Of a stretch of 64,000 bases of DNA, positions 17,568 through 26,585 are shown piece after piece. Position numbers and translations under genes: made by a program. The first letter of the stretch is position 1; the number at the start of each line of letters is the position of its first letter. Source of the stretch: Flavobacteriaceae bacterium (GTDB lineage: Bacteria > Bacteroidota > Bacteroidia > Flavobacteriales > Flavobacteriaceae); NCBI GenBank assembly GCA_002694465.1, contig NZMG01000054.1, positions 1 to 64,000 on the forward strand, in the 5' to 3' direction. The notes beneath the pieces were generated by a model, which worked only from the letters and a program-made list of their open reading frames with translations, was not told the DNA's origin and made no database searches.

Positions 17568-18734
17568 TTATCTAAATTTATTGTTTTGAAGAATTTCCTT
17601 GAGCCGTTCTTTTATTTCTTGCCCAGCGTCCAAAACCATTTGCTGGTTAGATGGGAAAGGAAAGAAATCGTATTTAATAAATTGTAAATCTTCTTCCGTT
17701 AAGGCTCTTTCATCACCGCGAAAGCGAGCAAAGATGTTTTCGAAGATAAATTCGGTGCCCAAAGGATGCCTATTTATAATTCGGTTTCTATCCAATTCAA
17801 GATATACTACATCGCCACCTACCTGTACGGCTTTGGTTTGCTCGGTATAAGTTACTGCCGCTGTTACGGTAATAAATTTATCTACTTTAATATCATTTCC
17901 TAAACTATCTTTCATCACATTTCCATAGCGGTCTAACACATATTCCCAACCATCTTTTATGGTTTTCTTTCTTAGAAATTCTTTTTCTGAAACACGTTCT
18001 GGAGAAACATTAATCTCTTTAAAATTTAAATCTATTCCATAATTATATTGAATTCCATTCTCTCTCCTAGTATGATATTCTGTCCAGAAATCATCAAGTC
18101 CGTAGGTGTTGAAATCTAGTAATTCTTGTTCCAATCTAAATGGAATAATTTGCCCAGAATGGTTGTTCAATTCAACAAAAACAAAGTCGGTGCCTTTAAA
18201 ATGAGCATCATTCAATTTTTGATCCAGCCCCAAGTAATCGGGTTGTAGACTCTTTAAATCACTATAATAAGCATACGCTTCACGAGCGTCTAGAATGGTA
18301 TTTCGATTTAAATATTGGGTTCCTTCAGCAAAAAGATAATCGGCAAAATTCTTTTTAGAAGCAATGATTTGCTTGCTGTAATCTTCAAATTGCAGGTTTA
18401 AGTTAACGATTGACGTTAAAGGGCGAATCAATTCTTGCCTTTTGCCTAAATCGCAATATAAATAGTAAATTTCGCGTGTATTTGAAGGGTGATTTTCTTG
18501 TTTCAGAAAATTGAGACGTCTTTTGTCTTCTTCCACAACTCGAGCAAAGGCTTCTTCTAAAAAAGACGCATGAGCGCCACTATTTTTTCCGTGAGGATCT
18601 TTCTGAAGTTTTCGCACCGCCAATTCAATAACTTGGTCGTAATCTCCTTGCGCTAAAAATTTCTGGTTTCGTTTTACACTATTGCAACTCCCGAGCAGTA
18701 GTGCCATAAATAAAAGGGTAATTGTTGCTCTCAT
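17568..18734 (-). CDS. hypothetical lipoprotein with helical repeats
   Basis: A 388-residue protein. The lipoprotein signal TITLLFMALLLGSC gives a lipobox cysteine at residue 17. The first half is helical and TPR-like (FLAQGDYDQVIELAVRKLQKDP); the second half is beta-rich (VDKFITVTAAVTYTEQTKAVQVGGDVVYLEL). The layout fits outer-membrane-anchored scaffold lipoproteins of flavobacteria, but I cannot name a family. It is single-gene between a terminator and the fumarylacetoacetase gene. Confidence 0.75.
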   Translation of the reverse strand: MRATITLLFMALLLGSCNSVKRNQKFLAQGDYDQVIELAVRKLQKDPHGKNSGAHASFLEEAFARVVEEDKRRLNFLKQENHPSNTREIYYLYCDLGKRQELIRPLTSIVNLNLQFEDYSKQIIASKKNFADYLFAEGTQYLNRNTILDAREAYAYYSDLKSLQPDYLGLDQKLNDAHFKGTDFVFVELNNHSGQIIPFRLEQELLDFNTYGLDDFWTEYHTRRENGIQYNYGIDLNFKEINVSPERVSEKEFLRKKTIKDGWEYVLDRYGNVMKDSLGNDIKVDKFITVTAAVTYTEQTKAVQVGGDVVYLELDRNRIINRHPLGTEFIFENIFARFRGDERALTEEDLQFIKYDFFPFPSNQQMVLDAGQEIKERLKEILQNNKFR

Positions 18735-18785
18735 AACAGAAATAGTTTGGTTATTACTTTGTAGAATTACAAGGGGCGTGCCAAA

Positions 18786-20066
18786 CTAAATTTGCCTTGC
18801 GGGGAGTACCTTTCCTTTGCACTCTCCAAAACCAATACGAACTTGATCATTTTTACAGTAACCACGCAGGATAACCGTATCTCCATCATTAATAAATTTT
18901 CGCTCCGTTCCGTCGTTTAATTTAATTGGTTTTTCACCTTTCCAAGTGAGTTCTAGCATGGAACCGTAGCTATCTGGTGTGGGTCCCGAAATGGTTCCGC
19001 TACCCATCATATCTCCACTACGTACGTTACAACCATTTACCGTATGATGCGTTAATTGTTGCACCATGGACCAATACATATATTTAAAATTGGATCGGGC
19101 GATGACATTTTCAGTACCGCCAGAAGGCTTAATACTGGCTTCCAAATGTATATCGTAATTTTTATTTCCAGTTTGTTGCAGATAGGGAAGTGGTTTGGGA
19201 TCCTGCTCTGGACCTTTCACTCTAAAAGCATCTAGTGCGTCCAAGGTAACAATCCAAGGCGAAATGGTAGAAGCAAAGTTTTTTCCTAAAAATGGTCCTA
19301 ATGGAACATATTCCCACGCCTGAATATCGCGTGCACTCCAATCATTAAATAATACAAGTCCAAAAATGTTTTCTTCAGCTTCATGAATGGGAATGGGTTT
19401 CCCTAAATCGTTGGAAGCGGTGGTAATAAATGCCATTTCCAATTCAAAATCTAATAGTTTTGTAGGACCAAATCCAGGGACACCATCGTCTCCAGGTTTT
19501 GTTTGACCAACCGGTCTTCTAATGGGCATCCCCGAAGGAACAATTGAAGAACTTCTTCCGTGGTAACCAATTGGGACATGTAGCCAATTGGGTAACAATG
19601 CATTTTTTGGATCTCTAAATAACGACCCCACATTAGTCGCATGTTCTTTACTTGCGTAAAAATCGGTGTAATCCCCTACATCCACGGGTAGTTGCATTTC
19701 AATTTCGTCTAGATCAAACAACACTTTTTGTCTGTGTTCTGGATTATCTCGAAGCTTTGGGTTATCGTGTAAAAATATCCTTGAAATTCTATTTCGTACC
19801 AAACGCCACGTTTTTCTTCCGTCGGCAATAAAATCGTTTAACGTATCCTGTAGAAAAATATCATCGGTGAGTTCAATTCCTTCAAAATATCCCAATTGAT
19901 GCAATGCTCCTAAATCTATGGCGGTGTTTCCTATTCGCGTTCCAATGGTAATAATATCATCACGGGTTAAAAAAACCCCGAAAGGTATATTCTGAATGGG
20001 AAAATCACTATTTTCTGGAACATCCAGCCAGGTTTTTCTAGATGGGTCGTTGGCAGTGAGCGGCAT
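18786..20066 (-). CDS. fahA: fumarylacetoacetase
   Basis: A 426-residue enzyme of tyrosine and phenylalanine breakdown that cleaves fumarylacetoacetate to fumarate and acetoacetate. Features are the N-terminal FAH_N domain (FPIQNIPFGVF), the metal and substrate region HVPIGYHGRSSSIVPSG, FELEMAF, FNDWSARDIQAWEY, and SGDMMGSGTISGP near the C-terminus. Length matches the family. Homogentisate dioxygenase is not adjacent, so the pathway genes must lie elsewhere. A second frame on the same strand at 19451 is a shadow. Confidence 0.97.
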   Translation of the reverse strand: MPLTANDPSRKTWLDVPENSDFPIQNIPFGVFLTRDDIITIGTRIGNTAIDLGALHQLGYFEGIELTDDIFLQDTLNDFIADGRKTWRLVRNRISRIFLHDNPKLRDNPEHRQKVLFDLDEIEMQLPVDVGDYTDFYASKEHATNVGSLFRDPKNALLPNWLHVPIGYHGRSSSIVPSGMPIRRPVGQTKPGDDGVPGFGPTKLLDFELEMAFITTASNDLGKPIPIHEAEENIFGLVLFNDWSARDIQAWEYVPLGPFLGKNFASTISPWIVTLDALDAFRVKGPEQDPKPLPYLQQTGNKNYDIHLEASIKPSGGTENVIARSNFKYMYWSMVQQLTHHTVNGCNVRSGDMMGSGTISGPTPDSYGSMLELTWKGEKPIKLNDGTERKFINDGDTVILRGYCKNDQVRIGFGECKGKVLPARQI

Positions 20067-20140
20067 AATTTGGTTTTTTTATTGTTGGTAAAATGTTAAT
20101 CAAATATATAATTTCTTAGTTAGTAACCATAAGCTTTTAG

Positions 20141-20148
20141 TATTTTTG
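20141..20148 (+). promoter_or_regulatory. -7 box of glyA
   Basis: TATTTTTG, an exact TAnnTTTG match, 24 bases before the glyA ATG at 20173. It supports that start over the upstream in-frame ATG at 20146. Confidence 0.55.
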
Positions 20149-20172
20149 ATTTTTATTAACTTTTCTTCAACA

Positions 20173-21450
20173 ATGATAGCTAGAGACGAACAAATCTTCG
20201 AATTAATTGAAGCCGAAAAAGAACGCCAATTACACGGATTGGAACTTATTGCTTCCGAAAACTTTGTAAGCCCCCAAGTAATGGAAGCTGCAGGGAGTGT
20301 TTTAACCAATAAATATGCCGAAGGATACCCTGGGAAACGGTATTATGGCGGATGCGAAGTCGTGGACGAGGTAGAGCAAATTGCTATCGACCGTGCCAAA
20401 GTACTTTTTGGAGCCGAATATGCCAATGTGCAACCACATAGTGGATCACAAGCCAATACAGCTGTTTTTGCAGCGTGTTTAAATCCGGGGGACACCTTTT
20501 TAGGATTCGATTTGTCTCACGGCGGGCATTTAACTCATGGGAGTCCCGTGAATTTTTCAGGAAGGTTATACAATCCAGTATTTTATGGAGTGGATGAGGC
20601 TACTGGGCGTATAGATTATGATAAAGTGGAAGCTATTGCCATTAAGGAAAAACCTAAAATGATTATTGCTGGGGCTTCGGCCTATTCGCGTGAAATAGAT
20701 TATAAACGTTTTAGAGAAATTGCCGATAAAGTAGGAGCCATCCTTTTTGCAGATATTGCACACCCTGCTGGATTAATTGCCAAAGGAATTATAAGTGATC
20801 CTATTCCGCATTGTCATGTGGTTACTACCACAACGCATAAAACGCTACGTGGGCCTCGTGGGGGAATGATTCTTATGGGAAAAGATTTCGATAATCCTTT
20901 TGGAATTACCCTTAAAAATGGAAGCCTTCGTAAAATGTCTTCATTATTGGATAGCGGTATTTTCCCAGGAAACCAAGGAGGGCCACTAGAGCATATCATT
21001 GCAGCAAAAGCTATTGCTTTTGGGGAGGCCTTAACCGATGACTTTCTTCATTATATGATTCAGGTAAAGAAAAATGCCGAAGTCATGGCAAAAGCATTTG
21101 TGGATAAGGGATATCATATTATTTCTGGGGGTACGGATAACCATATGATGCTAATTGACCTAAGAAATAAAAATATTTCAGGAAAAGAAGCTGAAGAAGC
21201 ATTAGGGAAAGCCGAAATCACTGTGAATAAAAATATGGTGCCATTTGATGATAAATCTCCTTTTGTGACTAGCGGAATTCGAATTGGAACAGCTGCAGTC
21301 ACAACGCGCGGACTGGTTGAAAGTGATATGCTTCAAATAGTGGCATTGATTGATGAAGTAATTATGAATCATGCTGATGAAGCAAAATTAGAAGCGATTG
21401 GAGAAAAAGTAAATGAAATGATGGCAGGACGGCCGTTGTTTAAAAATTAA
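20173..21450 (+). CDS. glyA: serine hydroxymethyltransferase
   Basis: A protein of 425 residues from the ATG at 20173 ([16 protein letters not shown]), the usual SHMT N-terminus; an upstream in-frame ATG lies inside the promoter. It converts serine and tetrahydrofolate to glycine and methylene-THF. Motifs: [24 protein letters not shown], the PLP-lysine motif [16 protein letters not shown], and [12 protein letters not shown]. Cytoplasmic and essential in most bacteria. The GNAT gene starts 6 bases after its stop, so both are probably on one transcript. Confidence 0.98.
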   Translation: MIARDEQIFELIEAEKERQLHGLELIASENFVSPQVMEAAGSVLTNKYAEGYPGKRYYGGCEVVDEVEQIAIDRAKVLFGAEYANVQPHSGSQANTAVFAACLNPGDTFLGFDLSHGGHLTHGSPVNFSGRLYNPVFYGVDEATGRIDYDKVEAIAIKEKPKMIIAGASAYSREIDYKRFREIADKVGAILFADIAHPAGLIAKGIISDPIPHCHVVTTTTHKTLRGPRGGMILMGKDFDNPFGITLKNGSLRKMSSLLDSGIFPGNQGGPLEHIIAAKAIAFGEALTDDFLHYMIQVKKNAEVMAKAFVDKGYHIISGGTDNHMMLIDLRNKNISGKEAEEALGKAEITVNKNMVPFDDKSPFVTSGIRIGTAAVTTRGLVESDMLQIVALIDEVIMNHADEAKLEAIGEKVNEMMAGRPLFKN

Positions 21451-21456
21451 CTTTTT

Positions 21457-21966
21457 GTGTTTCAAACGGAAAGACTTCACCTTCGCAAAATTAATCCTGA
21501 GGATGCTCCTTTTGTGTTTGAACTACTCAATAGTCCTGGGTGGTTAAAATATATTGGCGATAGAGGGGTAAGTGATCTAAAAAAAGCGGAAGCTTATATC
21601 GAAGAACGTTATTTGCCAAGCTACAAGAATGGTTTGGGTAATTTTATTGTGGTTCATAAAGGCTCTGGTAAGCCTATAGGTTCTTGTGGTCTTTACAAAA
21701 GGGATAATCTCGAATATCCGGATATTGGTTTTGCCTTTCTTCCAGAGTTTTTAGGAAAAGGCTATGGTTATGAAGCTGCTTCGGCCATGTTGAAATATGC
21801 TTTAACCGATTTAAAGCTTGAAAAGGTTTTAGGTTTTACCGTTGATTACAATGTGGCTTCTATCAAACTTTTAGAGAAATTAGGCTTAAAAAATGTAGGG
21901 ACTTTTCAGTTAGAAGATGACGATGAAGAATTGTTACTTTTTCAAATAACTAAAGAAAAAACCTGA
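21457..21966 (+). CDS. GNAT family N-acetyltransferase (RimJ/RimL type)
   Basis: A 169-residue protein with a GTG start six bases after the glyA stop. It has the RimJ/RimL acetyltransferase layout: an N-terminal FQTERLHLRKINPEDAPFVFELLNS, a central YPDIGFAFLPEFLGKGYGYEAASAML with the acetyl-CoA pyrophosphate loop (R/Q-x-x-G-x-G/A shaped as LGKGYGYEA), and a C-terminal ASIKLLEKLGLKNVG. Acceptor substrate unknown. Operon partner of glyA by spacing only; no functional link is evident. Confidence 0.88.
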   Translation: MFQTERLHLRKINPEDAPFVFELLNSPGWLKYIGDRGVSDLKKAEAYIEERYLPSYKNGLGNFIVVHKGSGKPIGSCGLYKRDNLEYPDIGFAFLPEFLGKGYGYEAASAMLKYALTDLKLEKVLGFTVDYNVASIKLLEKLGLKNVGTFQLEDDDEELLLFQITKEKT

Positions 21967-21984
21967 TTTACTGAAAATTAGCTT

Positions 21985-21992
21985 TACCTTTG
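21985..21992 (+). promoter_or_regulatory. -7 box of the cold-shock gene
   Basis: TACCTTTG, an exact TAnnTTTG match 26 bases before the ATG at 22019. Confidence 0.5.
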
Positions 21993-22018
21993 CCACTTAA
22001 TTAATTTAATATTTTAAA

Positions 22019-22210
22019 ATGAGTAAAGGAACAGTAAAGTTCTTTAATGATTCCAAAGGTTATGGTTTCATTACAGAAGAAGGCGTAAACAAAGATCACT
22101 TTGTACACATTAGTGGATTAATCGACGAAGTTCGAGAAGGTGATGAAGTAGAATTCGAACTACGCGAAGGTAACAAAGGATTAAACGCAGTGAACGTAAA
22201 AGTAATCTAA
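22019..22210 (+). CDS. cold-shock domain protein (CspA family)
   Basis: A 63-residue single OB-fold protein with both RNA-binding motifs, KGYGFI (RNP1) and HFVHIS (RNP2), and the opening MSKGTVKFFNDSKGYGF. It binds single-stranded RNA or DNA and acts as an RNA chaperone. It is slightly shorter than E. coli CspA but normal for flavobacteria. It has its own promoter and a strong terminator, so it is a single-gene unit. Confidence 0.96.
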   Translation: MSKGTVKFFNDSKGYGFITEEGVNKDHFVHISGLIDEVREGDEVEFELREGNKGLNAVNVKVI

Positions 22211-22232
22211 GTAGATATTCTTTAAGACAAAA

Positions 22233-22258
22233 AGCCCCGCCATTGGCGGGGCTTTTTA
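22233..22258 (+). terminator. strong terminator after the cold-shock gene
   Basis: Stem AGCCCCGCC / GGCGGGGCT with a 3-base loop (ATT) followed by TTTTATTT. The preceding A-run allows use from the minus strand as well, for the lipoprotein gene ending at 22275. Confidence 0.92.
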
Positions 22259-22274
22259 TTTATATTAGGTTTAT

Positions 22275-23822
22275 TTAATCTTCTACTGGAAAAATTGTCG
22301 CCTCGTAGGCACCAGCATCTGGAGAATTGCCATCTCTAGCCGTTCCGTTTAAGTCGAAAGGAGGCATTATACCACCCAAGCCAATACCTTGTGCACCCGA
22401 AGTTCCTTCTTCGATATTCAAATTATTCACTGTTACATCTTGAAAAATAGGGTCTAGGTTAAAAATACAATCTGTAAATAAAGCTGGATTTTCAAAATCA
22501 TAGTTTGGGATTCCGTCAAAATCGCCTTGAGAGTCCTCAAAACGAATTAGGCAATTCGTGAAATTAAAGTTGAATGCTGCGCTGGGATCTTCAACAAAGG
22601 CAACTTCTTTTTGTTCACTTCCGTAGATAATACAATTGTTGAAATTAGCTTCGATTAAGTCTGCTACTAATATTTCGGTATCACTAATGGGTAACGAGTT
22701 ATCTAAGGTAACCGTTGGAAAGGTTCTAAAGCTATTGGTCCAATAATTTCCAAAGGTACAGTGATTAAAAGTGTATTTACCTCCTAATTGAATGGCCAGA
22801 GAAGACTGACCACTATTGGCAATTACCATATTTTCACCATATACATCACCTGTTCTCACCAATAACCCCACATTTGCACTGTTATAAATTTGAACATTAT
22901 TTAAGGTAAGCGTTCTATCACCATCGTTACTTTCCATTAACAATCCTACCACATTGTTTTTTATGGTGGTATAACTAAATTCATTATTCGTACTTCCTGC
23001 CGTAAGCCAGATGGTTCCCCATTGACCAGGAATATCGGCATAATCAGGCTCTAGTCTATCACCTTCAAAAATTATTTCATTTTCTAAAAGGACTGGATCG
23101 TTACTAGGAGCACCATTGGATTTAATGGAGCCTGTATTGGCAACTAATATTCCGCTAGTGGAATGAAAATGTACACGCGCTCCCGGTTGAACATTTAATG
23201 TTTTTCCGGGGGGAACAGCGGCATAACCATAAATGACATAAGGTTTTTCGTTTGTAAAGGTGAGTTCATTATCATCTAAGAAAAAGCCTTCAATTAAAAT
23301 ATCATTTCCTTCATCGTCCATACCAAGATTTAAAGTTTCATAGATACCATTACCTAAATCGGCTGGGAAAAGAAAAACTGCATCTTGAATGAGCGTGACG
23401 AGTTCTACTTTTTGTTCGTTACTGCCACTATCGAACACAATTTGATCTGTATATAAAAATTGGGTATTGTTCCCTTGATTGGCAATATCTACTGTAGTTT
23501 CAATAAAAATGAAAATACTATCGTTGGCTAAAACCTGTACATCTTGAAAGGTTTTCCCAGGAACCCCATCTACATTTAATCGGTAATTGGAAGTTTCCCC
23601 TTGTGCTAAACGAACGGTGGGAATATTGATATCCTTATCGCTTTTGTTGTATACTTTAAGGTTGTACGTACTCGAACCTATATTGGAAAATACTGTGTCG
23701 AGGTATACGGTGTCTTTAGAGAATTCTAAGTTTCCTGTGTTGGGGCTTGTTTCAAAATCGTTTCTACAAGAGCTCCACAATAAAACGGAGGCAATCAATG
23801 CCAATCCATATAAATACTTCAT
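22275..23822 (-). CDS. right-handed beta-helix surface lipoprotein
   Basis: A 515-residue protein. The signal YGLALIASVLLWSSC has a lipobox cysteine at residue 19. An N-terminal Ig-like region (KDTVYLDTVFSNIGSSTYNLKVYNKSD) is followed by a repetitive beta-solenoid region with rungs such as NEFSYTTIKNNVVGLLMES and LNNVQIYNSANVGLLVR, as in parallel beta-helix (choice-of-anchor) proteins. Such proteins bind or process polysaccharide in some cases, but no catalytic residues can be assigned. Outer-membrane location is inferred. Confidence 0.8.
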   Translation of the reverse strand: MKYLYGLALIASVLLWSSCRNDFETSPNTGNLEFSKDTVYLDTVFSNIGSSTYNLKVYNKSDKDINIPTVRLAQGETSNYRLNVDGVPGKTFQDVQVLANDSIFIFIETTVDIANQGNNTQFLYTDQIVFDSGSNEQKVELVTLIQDAVFLFPADLGNGIYETLNLGMDDEGNDILIEGFFLDDNELTFTNEKPYVIYGYAAVPPGKTLNVQPGARVHFHSTSGILVANTGSIKSNGAPSNDPVLLENEIIFEGDRLEPDYADIPGQWGTIWLTAGSTNNEFSYTTIKNNVVGLLMESNDGDRTLTLNNVQIYNSANVGLLVRTGDVYGENMVIANSGQSSLAIQLGGKYTFNHCTFGNYWTNSFRTFPTVTLDNSLPISDTEILVADLIEANFNNCIIYGSEQKEVAFVEDPSAAFNFNFTNCLIRFEDSQGDFDGIPNYDFENPALFTDCIFNLDPIFQDVTVNNLNIEEGTSGAQGIGLGGIMPPFDLNGTARDGNSPDAGAYEATIFPVED

Positions 23823-23942
23823 TCAGGTAATTTTTTGTAAAAATATAACTTTTTATGAAGCATCTTATTGTGAAGGTGAAGAATTAAGTAAGGGAGGCAG
23901 TGAAAATTTCCCTCAAAACTTTGTATTCACTGCCTCTAATTC

Positions 23943-25109
23943 CTACTTGTCTTTCTTTTGAGACCTTTTTAGAAGTCGAGCCGCTTTTTTTCTATCGGCT
24001 TTTACTTTTTTAAAAGCGTTTTCTTTTTCGGCATAAGCACGACGCTTTTCTCGATTCTCCCTTTGTTCTTCGTCGTAGTAGCTATTGGATTGGTAGGGAT
24101 CAACTACTACTTGTTCTGAAACCTCACTTACTATTACGTAACCAACAAGACCACCTAAATAGTAAGCATCCATTTTCACATCAACATTATTTGAAATATT
24201 CGACACTAATATCTCTTTATCTATAAACCCTAAATATGAAAACACTATGGTTTGATTTGGTTCTGCTTTTATTTCATAGTTCCCATCAAAATCGGTTTGT
24301 GTCCCTATAGAGGTTCCTTTTATTATCACATTTGCTCCAGGTAAGGGCATATTCATATCATCGGTAACAGTTCCTTTTATGGTTACTTTTGTAGAATCTT
24401 GTTGTTCTTCCTTAATTTCTTCTTCTACCTCTGCAATCTCACTAATCACAATTTCTTCAATTTCTCCTTGTGTTATTTCAACACTTGCAATTTTTCCTAC
24501 CGTTACTATGGTTGTTTTTACTTCAGGAATGAGAGAAAAATCCACTCTTTCATTTTTGGTGCCTAAGGTATAATCTTGGGAACGCAAGTCTCCTTTTTTA
24601 ACAAATAGGGTAGATCCGCTTACGCATTTTAATGAGTAAAATCCTTGTGCATCGGTACGCACCCAATCACCCTTTTCCAGCATAACTACTTCGGCATTTC
24701 TAACTGGATTTCCATCTGCGTCTGTTACATAACCTGAAACATAAATAATAGATTTTACAGGGTGGCTTCCAATCCCTAATGAAATAAGTGGTTTTTCTAT
24801 CTCGGAATTGTTTTTTACTTCGGAAGCCATCATGGAAAGTGGCATTAACAAAGAAGCAGCGTAGGGCAGAAGGCTGTTGCTAGATTTGCGTTCAAGCTTC
24901 ACTTCTCTATCAAGTTGGGATTTTTTGAATCGGCCGCAGAGGTTCTTACCTTGTGTCACTCGCTTGACCAATTCTTCGTCGCTGGTTTCTGTAAAATCGA
25001 ATACTTCTTTGGTACATACACTGCAGAATTTCCCTTTTTCGGTAGGAGTCATTTTTGCCCAATCTTCGTGGCAAGGCTCTGGAATGGATATTTTAATGGC
25101 TTTTTTCAT
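23943..25109 (-). CDS. membrane protein with Cys-rich N-terminal domain and two CarboxypepD_reg-like domains
   Basis: A 388-residue protein without a classical signal peptide. Residues 1-65 form a compact domain with conserved Cys/His (C13, H14, C29, C32, C58; PEPCHEDWAKMTP ... KGKFCSVCTKEVFDF) that looks metal-binding. A hydrophobic segment follows (about 77-96), then two CarboxypepD_reg-like beta-sandwiches (YVSGYVTDADGNPVRNAEV; IKGTVTDDMNMPLPGANV) and a basic coiled C-terminus. The likely topology is a cytosolic Cys domain with periplasmic beta domains, recalling a transmembrane signalling adaptor. The function is unknown to me. Confidence 0.78.
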   Translation of the reverse strand: MKKAIKISIPEPCHEDWAKMTPTEKGKFCSVCTKEVFDFTETSDEELVKRVTQGKNLCGRFKKSQLDREVKLERKSSNSLLPYAASLLMPLSMMASEVKNNSEIEKPLISLGIGSHPVKSIIYVSGYVTDADGNPVRNAEVVMLEKGDWVRTDAQGFYSLKCVSGSTLFVKKGDLRSQDYTLGTKNERVDFSLIPEVKTTIVTVGKIASVEITQGEIEEIVISEIAEVEEEIKEEQQDSTKVTIKGTVTDDMNMPLPGANVIIKGTSIGTQTDFDGNYEIKAEPNQTIVFSYLGFIDKEILVSNISNNVDVKMDAYYLGGLVGYVIVSEVSEQVVVDPYQSNSYYDEEQRENREKRRAYAEKENAFKKVKADRKKAARLLKRSQKKDK

Positions 25110-25248
25110 CTGTATAAAATATTTGATAAAGCGGAAGATGGAATGCCTAATTTAATCATCTTCTGTTGGTTTATAATTGTTAATTGGCATTTCATAATGA
25201 AGAGGTTTTTACGTTGATACCTCAAAGCACTAAAAAACTTGCCATAAA

Positions 25249-25278
25249 AAAAACATCCATTGAGGGAATGGATGTTTT
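25249..25278 (-). terminator. terminator after the glutamine cyclotransferase gene
   Basis: Stem AAAACATCCATT / AATGGATGTTTT with a 5-base loop. Read on the minus strand it ends in a run of eight T, 26 bases past the stop at 25304. Confidence 0.9.
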
Positions 25279-25303
25279 GATTGAGGGAAATGTATTTCTG
25301 AAA

Positions 25304-26347
25304 TTATTTTTCTATAATTTCAATTTTAAAAAGTTTGTCCCAGTTCTTTCCAGTAACGTATAAAATATTAGGTTCTCCTTTGTAGGCAATTCCGTTTAAT
25401 ACGTCGAGGGTCGTGTGTTGAGTTACTTCGTCCTGTAGCCCTTTTAAGTTAATAACGCCTTCCACGGCACCACTTTGCGGATTTACAATAGCGACGGCAT
25501 CTTTTTGATACACATTGGCATAGATTTTACCTTCTACCCATTCCAATTCGTTTACGTTGTCAATAACACTTTTATGAGTGTAGATTTCTATGTAATCTTC
25601 TTCTGCTAGGGTATTGGAGTTTAAAGTCCATATTTTTTCGGTGCCATCACTTTTAAAGATTGTGGTTCCGTTATTACATAAACCCCAGCCTTCTTTACTT
25701 CTATCATAAACAAAAGTACCCGTTTTTTCAAGGGTATTGAGGTTATAGATAAAACCTGTGTTTTCTTGCCAAGTAAGTTGATAAATTTTATTATTCAGAA
25801 TCGTAATTCCTTCTCCAAAATATTGGTTTTCTAAATCTACTTTCTGAAGGACATTTCCCGTTTTATAATCTGTTTTTCGCAAAGACGATCGTCCTCGTTG
25901 CCCTGTGCTTTCATACAGGGTGTCATTTTCAAATTCAAGTCCCTGCGTGTAGGCCTTCATATCGTGTGGGTAGGCTTCAAGAATTTTATAAGTATATAGC
26001 TTGGGTGTTTCTGAAGCTACCAATTTTATGGTCTTACTTATTTCATAGTTCTTGCTATCCGCTGTAATATATGCCTTTAAAGTTCTTGTACCCATTTTAG
26101 CATTTGCCAAGGACAGGGAATTGCCAGAGGATTTTTCAGCATTGTCAAGTGAATATGCCACTTTTTCAACCGTTTTTCCTTTTTTGCTTGAAATACTTAA
26201 TGAAAGCACATCTTTTTGGGTAAATGTTGTTTTTTCATCTTTAATTTCGATAGAAAAAAGGTCATTTGCATTTTCGGTTGAATTATCACATGCCATGAAT
26301 AAAACAACCAAAAAGGTAAAAGTCAGAAACTTAAGTGTAGGCTTCAT
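25304..26347 (-). CDS. glutaminyl-peptide cyclotransferase (glutamine cyclotransferase) lipoprotein
   Basis: A protein of 347 residues from the ATG at 26347, which begins a lipoprotein signal (LKFLTFTFLVVLFMAC). A longer open frame to 26530 exists only because it runs backwards through the SRP RNA gene. The C-terminal two thirds match the plant/bacterial-type beta-propeller glutamine cyclotransferase: AYPHDMKAYTQGLEFENDTLYESTGQRG, NQYFGEGITILNNKIYQLTW, and NELEWVEGKIYANVY. The enzyme cyclises N-terminal Gln to pyroglutamate, stabilising exported proteins. This is common in Bacteroidota, where many exported proteins start with Gln after signal cleavage. Confidence 0.92.
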   Translation of the reverse strand: MKPTLKFLTFTFLVVLFMACDNSTENANDLFSIEIKDEKTTFTQKDVLSLSISSKKGKTVEKVAYSLDNAEKSSGNSLSLANAKMGTRTLKAYITADSKNYEISKTIKLVASETPKLYTYKILEAYPHDMKAYTQGLEFENDTLYESTGQRGRSSLRKTDYKTGNVLQKVDLENQYFGEGITILNNKIYQLTWQENTGFIYNLNTLEKTGTFVYDRSKEGWGLCNNGTTIFKSDGTEKIWTLNSNTLAEEDYIEIYTHKSVIDNVNELEWVEGKIYANVYQKDAVAIVNPQSGAVEGVINLKGLQDEVTQHTTLDVLNGIAYKGEPNILYVTGKNWDKLFKIEIIEK

Positions 26348-26398
26348 TGGCTCCAAATTTTTTCGCAATATAACCAATAATAATTGATGCTTAAAATG

Positions 26399-26430
26399 TT
26401 TGCGGAAGCCTAAAAAGCACCGTATATTTG
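26399..26430 (+). promoter_or_regulatory. SRP RNA promoter
   Basis: TTTG (26399-26402), a 20-base spacer, then TATATTTG (26423-26430): a perfect Bacteroidota sigma-A promoter, five bases before the RNA. Confidence 0.85.
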
Positions 26431-26434
26431 CACC

Positions 26435-26530
26435 GGCAAGTCCTACACAACCAGCTCCTGTTGAATCCCCCAGGGCGGGAACGCAGCAAGGGTAGATGGT
26501 CGTAGCGGTGTGATGTAGGTAGCTTGCCAT
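26435..26530 (+). ncRNA. ffs: signal recognition particle RNA (4.5S-like)
   Basis: About 96 nt. The ends GGCAAG (26435-26440) and CTTGCC (26523-26528) pair as the base of a long hairpin, and the conserved SRP domain core (GGGCGGGAACGCAGCAAGGG, about 26473-26492) sits near the tip. That core carries the asymmetric-loop and tetraloop signature bound by Ffh. It has a perfect promoter just upstream and ends in ATTTTTTAT, so it is a stand-alone transcript. It guides membrane proteins to the translocon as part of the Ffh ribonucleoprotein. Exact ends are estimated by pairing. Confidence 0.9.
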
Positions 26531-26585
26531 TTTTTATTTGGAATACTTCGTCCTTCTCCTCATCTTTGCTATCTATTTTTTTGTT

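Noticed and set aside
26348..26530. N-terminal extension of the cyclotransferase
   Set aside because: It lies over the SRP RNA and its promoter; the lipoprotein signal starts at 26347.
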